From Rhodocollybia butyracea (lineage: Eukaryota > Basidiomycota > Agaricomycetes > Agaricales > Omphalotaceae), in the NCBI GenBank assembly GCA_015501585.1, contig JADNRY010001216.1, positions 1 to 14,883 on the forward strand: DNA of 14,883 nucleotides, given 5' to 3'. This document shows positions 1-9,432 of this stretch, piece by piece. Below the pieces are notes generated by a model. The model was given only the letters and a program-made list of their open reading frames with translations. It had not been told where the DNA came from and did not search any database. Each line of letters opens with the position of its first letter. Positions within the stretch are counted from its first letter, which is position 1. The position numbers and the translations under genes were made by a program.

Positions 1-770
1 GTAAAGCTGCTCAGGCTAGAGGACCTATAAGAATAGTTCTGATGGGGATCAAAGTGGCACGATGCGAGAGTGCTATTTTATGTCCGCAGCGTGAGAACAA
101 GTACCCTCGCGGTCACTTGTGCACCGCACAAATAGCGCCATTTGAATGGAAAGCAGATCACAAACTAGGAATAATTACGTCCGCAGGTAGTAAGCACAGA
201 GCCCGACTGAAGAACCTGCGACTCGGACGTGGAATCTGGCTGTATTGTTCGACCCAGTGGCACGTAAATTTGTGAATTTGATCATACTGAAAAAAGTGAA
301 TTTTTTGTATGTCTTTCCGTTGCATGATTCTAAGCTATTATGATACATACTAGGTTCTCAGAATCTTTCATCTTCTTGGAAGTCGCACGAGCTTCAACCT
401 TGTTGTAGTTTGTAGAAAGTTCCCAAGTCTCCAGCTCCGACCTTGCGAAAACTTCGAATCCACTTCGTGATACTTAGTGCCGCGTCAATGAACCCCTATG
501 AACGATCAGGGGCGCACTAGTCGATTGATTCACTCTTGTTGATGGCTATATTCCTGTTCGAATCGTTGAGATCTCAAAGTAATTTTCTTTCCTTCCTTCC
601 TTCCTTCCTTCCTTCTTGGAAAAGACGGAAGGAGCAAGCACCACGAACTCGATCGGCTAACTACCATGAGTGTTCCTCGAAGCTCACTCGAGATCTCAAC
701 TCTCCATGAGGCCAGGATCGATTAAGAAAATTTTGCTCCTTCCGGATACAATCCGGATAGGGATCAATCG
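1..770. other. Left flank without a supported gene
   Basis: I see no convincing coding region here. One open frame of 77 codons at 42-275 on the plus strand has no recognisable domain and no splice-linked continuation, so I do not call it. The segment holds a TTCC microsatellite and otherwise unremarkable mixed-composition sequence. Confidence 0.6.
586..615. repeat. (TTCC)n microsatellite
   Basis: A pyrimidine-only tetranucleotide run of about six to seven TTCC units, with an imperfect CTTT start and TTCT end. It lies in non-coding sequence and is likely length-polymorphic. Confidence 0.9.
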
Positions 771-1240
771 ATGGAACTCAACGAAACGAATTTAGATCCA
801 AGCATCTATCTAAAGACGATTATCAGGGCTAAGTATAGATGGCTGGTATCTGAAGAGTATGTATAAATTCACGACGTTAGACCGACCCCAGCTCTGAAAG
901 AGTAGATCTCTGTTAATCGAGCCTCTTGGGGTAATAGCAACCAAAAAAGCACTGCGACAGCAACTTGAATCAAGCTCCTACGGACGATTACCCGATGTCT
1001 ACCGCTATTTTCTTGGAATCGAAGAGGGTGGTGTTAAATACAGTGACCAAATCATCACGAATCACAATGGACCTTGACCACTATAAACGGGCACCAGGAT
1101 TCTCCATGTATTGTCTGTGAAGAATCTGTAGAGACAGAGAATAAGGAAAGTTACAGAATAACCATGGTGAGTCACAGCGGCCCTTGTTCTTTCATTGCTA
1201 GTACTGACGGGGACGATCCAGATATCTACCTGTAATATCT
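771..1240 (+). pseudogene. Degenerate partial copies of a MINDY catalytic exon
   Basis: Seen: upstream of the main MINDY remnant are decayed look-alikes of its first exon. Copy A (about 983-1083) has a frame reading like the family's N-terminal strand and then IITNHNGP, but the codon expected to be the catalytic Cys is TGA at 1075-1077. Copy B (about 1109-1203) reads HSGPCSFIAS, with the Cys codon at 1185-1187 preserved. A further fragment near 790-865 shares only the part before the catalytic loop (DP-IYL and a WYLKS-like reading). None reaches the ILRGDIEV segment that follows in the main copy, and all carry stops or frame changes. Inference: tandem partial duplication of the 5' exon followed by decay. 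The spacing between Cys-codon positions is 110 and 122 nt. The leftmost fragment is the weakest. Confidence 0.55.
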
Positions 1241-2897
1241 GGTATTTGAAGAGTATAGAATTGTAGGAAAAATTACAGAATCATCGTGGAGAATGAGAAT
1301 GGGCCTTGTTCTTTCATCGCTATTTGTACGTGGCAGGTTACTGCTTGTGGTTATTGAAACTGAAACTATACTGGCAACACAGGCAATATCTTCATACTTC
1401 GAGGAGATATAGAGGTTCCAGCTTTATATACGTTCGTCTCATACGAATGCCTCTTGGAGCTTGTGGCCAAACTCGTACTCGAGAGATGTAACGATTGGGC
1501 CATATCTTTCGCGCGCGAAATAATGCCTCTGACACAGAGTGAGATATCGAACCCTGACCTCATATTTCGGTTTTGCTAACCAGGACGAAGACGCCGTCTA
1601 TTTACATCAGAATTTGCGGGTGCCAGGTCATTCAACGTAACGAGGGTGACGGCGAGCTCAAATATCTACTTAACCAGCTGGGAATCGAACCAGTACATGG
1701 ATGGGTTGTCGATCCAGAAAGTCCCGAAAAAGAAACTTTTTCCATAGTGAATGATAGTAATAATGCGGTTACCATACTAGCTCGAGCACTCGTCCAGTCT
1801 CAGTTCTCCGAGAAGCCAGACACTGAAGCCTTAAAATTGGTATGTTTCAACCATTCTTCATCGATATGTTTTTTCTTACCTCCATCAGCTGATACCATAC
1901 TGAAAATTCTTCAGCGACACCCGATCTCAGCTAACGCGTTATGGTCTTTCTCATCTCGCTTCTACCACCGAACCCGGTACCCCTCATGCACTCTTTCACG
2001 ATTTTCATTTAACAGTTCTCTATAAACGCGATGCATCCGACAATCTATACTCCCTAGTCACCGACCAGAGCTTGTTGAATGAACCTTCTGTTGTTTGGGA
2101 GCGAATAGAAGATATCGACGGAGGCTCGCCGAACTTGTCGACTCTGGGTTTGTCAAATCAAGTCCCATTGTAGAGTATGTAGTGACCACTGTTTCCTCCG
2201 AGTGTTTAACCAACTAAAGTTCTTTGCGTGTAGCATGGCCTGCGTGCAACACTTTCGAGCAGAGCAACAACTCCGAGCAGAGGAACTTCGGGCGGAGAAT
2301 CTTCGTGAGATGATACAATCTGAAGAGGAAGAATGGAACAAACGTCGAGCGAAACAACAAAAGGAACAACTTTGGAGAAGAGCGGACGAGGAATGTCTGG
2401 CGGAGATTGCAAAGTGGCGACAAAAGAGGAAACAACTTCGAGCGGAGAGGCAGCAGGCGGAGCAACAGCTTAGAGCGATGCAACGGCTATCACAGGACCA
2501 TCATAGTCACGCTGCGCGGCTTGAAGCGCAGCAGCAACTCGCAGCCCGCTTTGATCGTGCTGAACTTGGGGTGAAGGTCATAATGGTGACGCGAGAAGTC
2601 TCCTACGAATATCGCATCACGTTTTACGCTAGGTCTAGGCAGAGCCAACAACCAACACAACAGTTTAAGCAGTGGTACATTGTCCCGACATCAGAGTTCT
2701 TCGACCGCGCGGAACTTGAAGCGGAGGACATTGACATAACAGTATCACGAGAAGTCCAGGAAATCATGGCAGTCGAATCGTATCAAGCTCGGCCTCGGCT
2801 GAAGCAATCTCAGCGGAAGAAAGACGATATGTCAGACGTGTCGAAACCGTCATTGTGGCAGAGCATCACAGGAGCGTTGAGGCGTCAAACTCATTAA
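1205..2897 (+). pseudogene. MINDY-family deubiquitinase, degenerate
   Basis: MINDY (FAM63) proteins are cysteine deubiquitinases that trim K48-linked ubiquitin chains. Family landmarks appear in order: WYLKSIEL (1240), NENGPCSFIAIC with the catalytic Cys codon at 1307-1309, ILRGDIEV, a GDGELK and HGWVVDPESPE block (1640-1730), TRSQLTRYGL, ALFHDFHLTVLYK with the expected catalytic His, LVTDQ and VVWERIEDIDGG, then a DSGFVKSSP block. Likely introns are 1326-1382, 1840-1888 and 2175-2233. Lesions: a frame change near 1262; TAA at 1577-1579 plus a frame change near 1640 (both avoidable only by a 41-nt intron, 1570-1610, with a poor GTTTTG donor); in-frame TGA at 1901-1903; a lost base near 2133. 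The Gln usually placed before the NENGPC-type loop reads Glu. I see no start codon. The last exon stays open to 2897. I judge it a pseudogene or a badly sequenced gene; the family call is firm. Confidence 0.8.
2234..2897 (+). other. Intact coiled-coil last exon of the MINDY remnant
   Basis: From the splice acceptor at 2233 one frame runs about 220 codons to TAA at 2895-2897. It begins with AEQQLRAEELRAEN-type Glu/Gln/Arg-rich repeats typical of a long coiled coil, comparable to the charged tail after the catalytic domain in MINDY proteins. A second half contains two related units starting FDRAEL and ending REV, at 2550-2600 and 2700-2756. The second unit, with an EDID core, resembles an acidic ubiquitin-interacting-motif-like stretch, as these tails often carry. 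The reading phase joins the DSGFVKSSP block through intron 2175-2233. It could be translated as a separate small protein, but I see no promoter for that. Confidence 0.6.
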
Positions 2898-3538
2898 CCA
2901 TTTTCGATAGGCGTAAATGACTCGTTCTAGTTGTAGTCTCCCCAGGCAATGCTCGACTCTGGCTAACACCTTCGTTAGATTCTAGTAGACGGTGCTGTGA
3001 CACAATTTACAAATTTTCTGAAAAGCATTTGAGTCGTTTCGTTCTTCCTGGTATTGTCTAGTGCGCGCGGCTACTTGCCATGAGACTGGAGAGATACATC
3101 CAAGCAATGAGATAATATCGTTCGCCAGCATCGTGTAGTCAGAAGGTTTGGACCATCGGAGTGGGGCATGTAAGGCACTCTTTCTTTACGCCAAGTAGCA
3201 CGTAAAACGTATATGTAACCATTTACGAGGGGTAATTAAAAAACATTGAAGGAGCCAGAAAACGTGTCGATAAGGATGCTGCGCCGGAATCCACTTTACA
3301 ATGGTATGTAAGTATGTGTCAGTTTCTTTCGACAAGAAGGTGAACCACCTCCGAATTTCAAACAAACAACTTATCGATTATCAGCTGGCCTGTTGAGTCG
3401 TCACTACTGCCCATGATACCATCTTTGCCAACTCACACTTGAATTCGGTCAACTATACTTCCATTAGGTTCACTATCGTCTATGTAACAGATGATTTCAT
3501 TCAGTACTAGCATTTCATGCACAAAAGAGCTCAAGCGC
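2898..3538. other. Intergenic region
   Basis: About 640 nt between the end of the MINDY remnant and the stop codon of the next, minus-strand gene. I find no long open frame, domain-like reading or repeat. It should hold the 3' ends of two converging transcripts. Confidence 0.6.
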
Positions 3539-3967
3539 TTACAGTAAGGAGATCGTCAAATCACCATGTACCCTCGCCTTCAACTCCACCGCTACATCAA
3601 GATTAAGCTCTAGCTGAAGTTTCAAAGGCTTGTCCCCGACCACTCCTGCCAAACCATCGACTACACCACCAACAGCGTCGACTGCCCCACCGACCGCCCC
3701 GCCGACAGTATCAACAGTGCCGCCAACGGTATCGCCAACAGTATTTCCTACCCCTCCTACAGTGTCGAGAACATTATCTGTGACTTCGCTGACCCCGGGA
3801 AGACCGATTCCTCCACGAGTTTTAGATTTCTGACCCCGACGACGATATCCGGATCCGGTCGCTTGAGAGCCTGAGTTATCTCCTATATCGTTTGTGATAC
3901 TCCGGGTCCGCGAAGTGCGCCGCCGAGAACGATGCTGAGTAGAAGGCGAGCGAGTGTCCCCGGCCAT
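3539..3967 (-). CDS. Small Gly/Val-repeat fungal protein of unknown function
   Basis: A single-exon frame of 142 codons from the ATG at 3967. An in-frame ATG at 4051 would add 28 residues, but a TATATAAG box lies between the two, so the inner start fits better. The N-terminus (residues 1-50) is basic and Ser/Arg-rich with RSRRRTSRTRS. The middle (about 60-112) is a repeat built on DTVGG, TVDTVGG and AVDAVGG units. The end is a conserved-looking amphipathic stretch, LELNLDVAVELKARVHGD, followed by a Leu-Leu terminus. I recall similar C-termini with alternating hydrophobic residues in low-complexity basidiomycete and ascomycete proteins, without a known function. No signal peptide or clear membrane helix is seen. 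It is transcribed divergently from the antiporter. Coding status is supported by promoter spacing and the ordered C-terminus; the function is unknown. Confidence 0.7.
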   Translation of the reverse strand: MAGDTRSPSTQHRSRRRTSRTRSITNDIGDNSGSQATGSGYRRRGQKSKTRGGIGLPGVSEVTDNVLDTVGGVGNTVGDTVGGTVDTVGGAVGGAVDAVGGVVDGLAGVVGDKPLKLQLELNLDVAVELKARVHGDLTISLL

Positions 3968-4001
3968 ACGAAGGAACCGAAACTCGGGAGTCGCAAGGAA
4001 C

Positions 4002-4009
4002 TTATATAG
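4002..4009 (-). promoter_or_regulatory. TATA box of the Gly/Val-repeat gene
   Basis: On the minus strand the sequence reads CTATATAAG, about 35 nt upstream of the ATG at 3967. This spacing predicts a very short 5' leader and argues against the in-frame ATG at 4051. Confidence 0.6.
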
Positions 4010-4306
4010 CGCTCGGAAATGTGACGTCAGAATTCTGACTGAAATAATCATGTGATGTGAACGTCCTTCTTTAAAAGGATTCGATCTGTAATCAGGCGCT
4101 AATCTCTAATAACTCTATCGCTATCTTCCATCATCCGGACCCGGATCCGAGCTAACGACTTGACGAAAAGCCGCCTTTTTTTTCTTCCCCAATCCCAGTT
4201 CAAATACATGGCTCTTCAAATTCTCGATGTGCGTGTTTTTCACCACTCATAACAGTTGAAGGTTTTTCGAAGGTTTACTGGACAGGTGGCGGCCCCTGGA
4301 ATAGCC

Positions 4307-4313
4307 TATATAT
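4307..4313 (+). promoter_or_regulatory. TATA-like element upstream of the antiporter
   Basis: TATATAT sits only 13 nt before the chosen ATG at 4326. That is too close for a usual TATA-to-start distance, so either the element is not used, initiation is unusual, or translation starts elsewhere. Confidence 0.35.
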
Positions 4314-4325
4314 GTGGGTCCTTTT

Positions 4326-6647
4326 ATGCTTATCTCAATTCTGACACTCAACGACAGGCTTCAATTATCAGGCTTAGGAGGGTAATTTGCTTCTGAATTA
4401 ACTTATTAATTCATGGCCTTGATTTATTCTCTTTACAGATTCATAGTCGTATTCTCTTTCTTCTCCGTCTTCATGAAGGAAAAAAAGGTCCATCTATCCA
4501 TCGCTTATCCTCCACCGATTTCTCACCTACTTCCAGATATACCTGAACGAAGTCGTCCTTGGAACAGCCTTCGGAATTATCATCGGACCACACGCAGCGA
4601 ACATACTTGATCCTCGTTCTTGGAGCTCGTCCTTAGAAGACCAAAATAATATCACGCTAGAAGTCATGCGCATCATACTGGGTGTCGGCCTATTCATCAT
4701 CGGCGTAGAACTCCCCAAAAATTACATGTGGAAGCATGGTCGTTCTCTGCTTGCGATGGTCATTCCCACTATGGCATTCGGCTGGCTTCTTGTAGGAGGT
4801 CTGTACTCTCTTCGTCTCCTATAGCTGGTCATCTCACTCTACCCGTAGGAATACTAAAACTTCTATTCCCAAGCTTGACGTTCGTTTCCTGCCTCGTTAT
4901 TGCCGCTTGTCTTACACCGACAGATCCAATCATATGCTCTGCAATTGTCGGTATGTCATGTTTACGTTCGTTTCAATTCAACCGTCACACCACTTTGACA
5001 CCAGGCGGTAAATTCGCAAAGGAACACGTTCACATCAAGCTCCGCCAAATCCTATCTGCAGAATCTGCAGCAAATGACGGTTTAGCATACCCCTTTTTGA
5101 GTATCTCGATTTACCTCACCGTCGAGTCTTCTAAACGCGTCGCCTTTGGCAAATGGTTCCTGATTGGATGGTTGTGTAAGTCTTTCGTTTGTGCAGAGGG
5201 TAACATTATTATTACTTTATTGACCCGACAACAGATCAAGTCATTCTCGGTGTCGTATTGGGAGCGATTATGGGTCTGTTTAGTTCCAACTCGGGGGGCG
5301 ACCAGTGCTAACTTCGGCTGTTATAGGTTGTCTCTTCTCTTACTTTTTCCAGTTCCTGGAACGTGGCAAACGCCATGTTGACCGCGAATCTTATGTTGCT
5401 CAGTACGTGTATTACTAGTATACTAAGATTGTATTACTCAAACACTTCAAGGTATATCGCTATGGCTCTATTCACTGTCGGCTTGGCTCACACAATTGGG
5501 AGCGACGATCTGCTAGCGGCCTTTGCTGCAGGTATTCAATTTACTTTGATTTCTCCTTCGTCCATTAAATCACTTCCCTCAGGCACTGCGCTGTCGTGGG
5601 ACGGACATTTTACCAAGAGAACCAACGACAAACAAATTGACGATAAATATGCCAACGGCGACAAACAATTCGAAGAAGCCGAAAAAGAAACTTTCGTCTC
5701 TGTAATTGAACTTGTCCTCAATTGTAACTTCGTCCTTCAGCGGTAATAACACGTCACTGACTCTCTTTAGGCGCTGGATTTATTTATATCGGTCCGTCCA
5801 TTAAACCTGTTTCAAACTCTCCTCCTTAACCGCTGCAGGCACCTGGTTACCATTCCAGAGCTTCAACACGCCTGATCTAGGGATCGTGCCCTGGAAATTG
5901 GTTGTTCTATGCATTTGTACCCTATTACTCAGAAGGATCCCCCCTTTGATGCTTCTCTCTTATTGCGTTCCAGAAATTGGCACATGGAAGAAGGCTCTCT
6001 TCTCCGGTCATTTTGGTATGAGGTCTAGATTAATTGTTTTCTGCCGTTCGAAACTGAGAGCTTTTTCTCATAGGGCCCGTAAGTTCTTCTCTCCTCTGGT
6101 ACATGAAATGTATTCCGATTTTGCACTAGATGGGAGTGGGGGCAGTGTATATCTCGACGTTAGCACTGACTGAACTCTCCACTCCTCATGATCCACCCCA
6201 AAATCAAGAGGAACTCTTAGCACTTTATATTCAACCCGTCGTAGCATTCCTTGTGCTGGGATCGATCATCATTCGTTCGTACCTAAGGTACCTCATAACG
6301 CTCACATGGTTCGCTCACATCTTTCTCCAGATGGTCTTTCCATTCCGGCCTACTCTCTATGGAGCCAGTTTCTCATACCTTTTCTCCGAAAATTCATCGG
6401 TTCGACTCGGACCTTGCTCACTAAAGAATCAACTATTGACACTATCGCTGTTCCCCTTGCTGACGTTGAAAGAGCCCTTAGTAAATTCCCCACCAATAAC
6501 TCTGCGGTTACTTATCATCGGAACAACTCTACCACTGCAGCGCACCGCCAGCGAAGTGATGATTCTGTGAGTGCTGCCCACAACTTTTTATCCGTATCTA
6601 TGCTAAACGTCTTGTTTTCTCGGCAGATTCAAGAGACGAATGCATAG
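4326..6647 (+). CDS. Na+/H+ (K+/H+) antiporter, fungal Nha1/Sod2 type
   Basis: Plasma-membrane CPA-family exchanger that expels Na+/K+ for H+. Model: exons 4326-4381, 4439-4487, 4537-4798, 4849-4950, 5005-5175, 5235-5273, 5327-5402, 5452-5531, 5583-5723, 5771-5791, 5839-6015, 6074-6078, 6130-6274, 6331-6566, 6627-6647; 1581 nt, 526 residues, all phases close. Landmarks: GGFIVVFSFFS helix, GIIIGPHAAN, IGVELP, CLTPTDP (D148, unwound-helix motif), SAESAANDG (N180-D181), TIGSDDLLAAFAAG (D270-D271, matching the functional Asp pair of yeast Sod2), GPMGVGAVYIS, and SIIIHGLSIP across intron 12. Oddities: a 5-nt exon, a charged insertion at about 293-312, and a short tail compared with the long cytoplasmic tails of yeast Nha1. 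The start is the first in-frame ATG giving the conserved LGGF join; it is the least certain part. The family call is firm. Confidence 0.92.
6074..6078 (+). other. 5-nt microexon of the antiporter
   Basis: GGCCC is flanked by a CTCATAG acceptor (6073) and a GTAAGT donor (6079). With the G ending the previous exon it supplies exactly the Gly-Pro of the conserved FGPMGVGA motif. Skipping it would shift the frame. Confidence 0.85.
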
Positions 6648-6958
6648 AGAGAGCAGCGGATTTCCATTTTTCTACACCTATAGATTTTGACATGTTAGAT
6701 TCAAGCGCGATGGCGCCTATGTTCTTCGGGTATAACTTCTAGATAGTCGTTCAATGATTTATGTGATCGTGCTAGCTTCCTGTGGATCGACGCACAATCC
6801 TCTCAAGTGAATTGAATATGACTACAAGAGTCAGAAGATAATCCATGGTCATGGGTCTACTAGCGGATACATGGGGCAACAACGAGCAACACGCACAGCG
6901 GTCACTATATCAGTACCAGAGCAGGCAAGCTTCTCAGAGCGGTGTTGCTGAATTATCG
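6648..6958. other. Convergent 3' flank
   Basis: About 310 nt between the stop of the plus-strand antiporter and the stop of the minus-strand paralogue A. No gene is seen; it should hold both 3' untranslated regions. Confidence 0.6.
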
Positions 6959-8672
6959 CTATATTATAGGTTTCACCTTATCAACTATAACCCAGGCTTC
7001 CGACTGCTCCGCCTGCCCAGAATGCCCTTTCTTAGTGGTTCTACTCGTCTTAGTCGGGCTCTTCAGCTTTCCGAGTACAGAACCAATGCTCGGGCGAGAT
7101 GTCGGTGTCTGTGGCCGAGATATAGATGGAGATGGAGACTGAGATCGCTGAGATCCTCTAGCCTCAAAGATCTCAGAGACCTCGGAGTCGACAACGGTGT
7201 CGAGAGAAGAAGCAGAAGCAAGGCCGAGTTCATCATCACTAGAGTCCGCAGGCATGGCCACGACAGTATCCGCGGAGCTGGGAGACATGGAGCGGGGAAT
7301 TTTGCGGCGACTGTGACTAGAGCCAAAACTGAATCCGCGCCTCAGAGATGATGTTGGCGATGATTGGACATGGGTATTCTCCGATTGTCGAGTGCGACTA
7401 GACGAAGAAGATGGGGTGTACGTAGCAGTAGCAGGCGATGTTGATGTCGAGCTGTACAATCGCGACCGAGAAAAGAGCTTCGAACTCGAAGGGGAAAGCC
7501 GGGAAGTTTTTGAAGTTTGTGAACGCGTGGAGGGTACCCGTGCAGGCAGAATGGTGTTTATGGCGTTGTTATGACCATTTATCTCGCGATCGGGAGGTCT
7601 GAATGGAGTGAGCTGGAAAGGCTCGGAGATCTCGGGCGTTGGTTAGGTGATGGCGGCCTGTACGATGATGGCATGGTGTACCCGACTGAAAATATCTGAG
7701 GCACCCACGCAGGATGCATATCTCCAGGAATCAACTGGTCTTGTGGCGACAAGTTGGAATTGGAATGATGATTAAAGCTATCAAAGCTTTGTTGTTGTTG
7801 TTGGTCTTCTTCACCGAAATCCACCTCGATATAGTTTGAGGTCGATGTGGTGGTAGTGGAAAAACGAGATGGCTGTCGAAATTATAAACTTGGCAAAACG
7901 TTTGTGGCGGAGAGGAAGTATACACACCAGGTGCGGTTCGCAATCGGGATGTCCCGAGCCATACAGCGCAGATCTTTCTTCGTCTTCCATCCATTGTCTA
8001 CCGCGACATTATCACCATTGCCGTCGCCATCCATATCGTCGTCTATTCCTAGCATTCCAGGTGAACGTTCCTGTCCAATGAGTTGATTGCCTGAGAATGT
8101 CGAAATGCCATGATCCGGATCCCAAATCGCAGCAAAGGTCAGAGTTGATTTTGGGGTGATGCTTGGGCTGAGGGCACTAGTAGGCTTCAAGTGGGACGTG
8201 TAGATGATACAAGCGCTGTCTTGTGAGTATATAGAGTCCTTCACGATCATTAAGAATTAGATATAAACTTTTAGAAACCCCGCAGCGCTGAAAGACCCAC
8301 CTGGTCTGACAGATCTGATAGCGAGGCCTCGGAAAGCGGTGGGAGATAAATTCGATTCTGGGGTTGATGTACCTGGCCAAAGTAATCTAATATCATGAAC
8401 GATGAAAGCATCTAGTTAGAATATGAGAACGTCGAGAAGGGTGTTTTCGGACATACTTGTTTTATGGCCCATGAATACATCTTCAGTATCGTTGAATGTT
8501 TTCTTTGTACCAAACATAAACTGTGCGCTGTCTTCTGGAGTCAAAGGAGAGCTGATCGTTGGTATTCTCTGAAAATGGCTGTTGAGCGATGAAAGTATAA
8601 CGTATGATAATCCTTTACATTCTCATATGAGGTCCATACACCAAGAGTCGGGCGTACATTTCGTCGTGGCAT
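6959..8672 (-). CDS. Unrecognised Ser/Pro-rich protein, paralogue A
   Basis: I do not recognise the family. Minus-strand model: 8672-8619, 8568-8457, 8386-8301, 8238-7924, 7872-7687, 7612-6959; about 468 residues. The first four introns have good signals (GTAAAG, GTATGT, GTGGGT, GTATAC). The fifth is uncertain: only phase-0 donors such as GTCGGG at 7686 or GTGCCT at 7704 restore the frame, with acceptors at 7613 or 7631. Visible parts: a core TPKSTLTFAAIWDPD, an acidic Asp/Gly run, a short poly-Gln, NYIEVDF, then a long Ser/Thr/Pro-rich, probably disordered C-terminal half ending SEAWVIVDKVKPII. The order of the core, the YxEV strand and the Trp-containing C-terminus matches the next minus-strand gene, so I treat the two as paralogues. 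The first 80 or so residues have no counterpart there. No signal peptide or membrane helix is seen. Confidence 0.6.
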
Positions 8673-9432
8673 GGCAAACGATACGATCCCAGAGAACAAA
8701 GGACAAAGAGGAGGGATAAGTTTGCGTAGCGCTGTAACGTTAAGCCTCGATGAGTAACCAGAATCAAAAGGTGAATTAGGTTAAAAGGATATTCGTAAAG
8801 TGCTTTTAAGACTCCGTGAACCAGCAGGAGGAGAGAACGAAAGAAGGAAAGAAAATAGAGAACTCGTCATCTAATTCATTTTATCGGTATCTATACCACC
8901 TATACATACTAACTATAGTATCTATATAATATTAATAATCCTAAATCTTTCCCGTCGCCAGGCAGAGACTTGGCAAAAGCGCGCTAGCAACGAGCCAAAT
9001 ATATGTAATTTTTGAGCAAGTAATTTAGAGAACCTTTTCTCTCGCGTTCAGTCGCGTTCAGTCAATATGAGCTTGAAAGGAGCGTGTCGAAATCCTTCCC
9101 ACCCACGTAAGTAAACGGACTACTCTTCGCAAACCTTAGATAGGTGCAGACAACGGCTGCATTCCTCGTGGTGTGTTGTGAAGCACGCCCAATAAGTTTC
9201 TGAAGCAAGAAACATAGTGATACAGTACCGTTTAATACACGCATGAAGAGGAATAAACTATTAACGAACGTTAGTACGTAGTACATAGAAAAGATACGGA
9301 GGGTGAAAGGAAGGAAGGGAAAGCGAGACTCGCATGCCTGAAGTTCGGTCAAAGTATAATATGTATAGGATAGGATATGAACATATTATACTTATCTTAC
9401 CTGAAAAAACACACATGCGAAACAAACGTTGC
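8673..9432. other. Intergenic region between the two paralogues
   Basis: About 760 nt with no supported gene. It contains an AT-rich block at about 8876-8945 and a 10-bp direct duplication at 9042-9062. It should carry the promoter of paralogue A and the 3' end of paralogue B. Open frames here (for example 9062-9352 minus) lack splice or domain support. Confidence 0.5.
9042..9062. repeat. Tandem 10-bp duplication
   Basis: The unit TCGCGTTCAG occurs twice head to tail and then starts a third time. It is short and non-coding. Confidence 0.8.

Larger units (their letters stand above)
3968..4325. promoter_or_regulatory. Shared divergent promoter region
   Basis: About 360 nt separate the starts of the minus-strand Gly/Val-repeat gene and the plus-strand antiporter. 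Each side has its own TATA-like element (4002-4009 minus, 4307-4313 plus). A T-rich pyrimidine run lies near 4177-4188, and GGATCCG/GGACCCGG-like repeats near 4136-4150. Co-regulation is only inferred from geometry. Confidence 0.45.

Noticed and set aside
42..275. 77-codon open frame at the left edge
   Set aside because: No domain, no splice partners and no compositional sign of coding.
586..615. Transposon or CRISPR-like repeat
   Set aside because: It is a simple TTCC microsatellite without spacers, inverted ends or target duplication.
2206..2483. Leu-rich minus-strand frames
   Set aside because: They are shadows of the Glu/Arg coiled-coil exon on the plus strand.
3630..3833. Thr/Pro-rich plus-strand frame
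   Set aside because: It is the reverse shadow of the Gly/Val repeat of the minus-strand gene.
4257..4275. Heat-shock-element-like GAA/TTC array before the antiporter
   Set aside because: Only two imperfect units (GAAGG and TTCGAAGG); too weak to call.
6845..7351. Arg-rich plus-strand frame of 168 codons
   Set aside because: It opposes the Ser/Pro-rich exon of paralogue A, and such shadows are expected opposite Ser-rich coding sequence.
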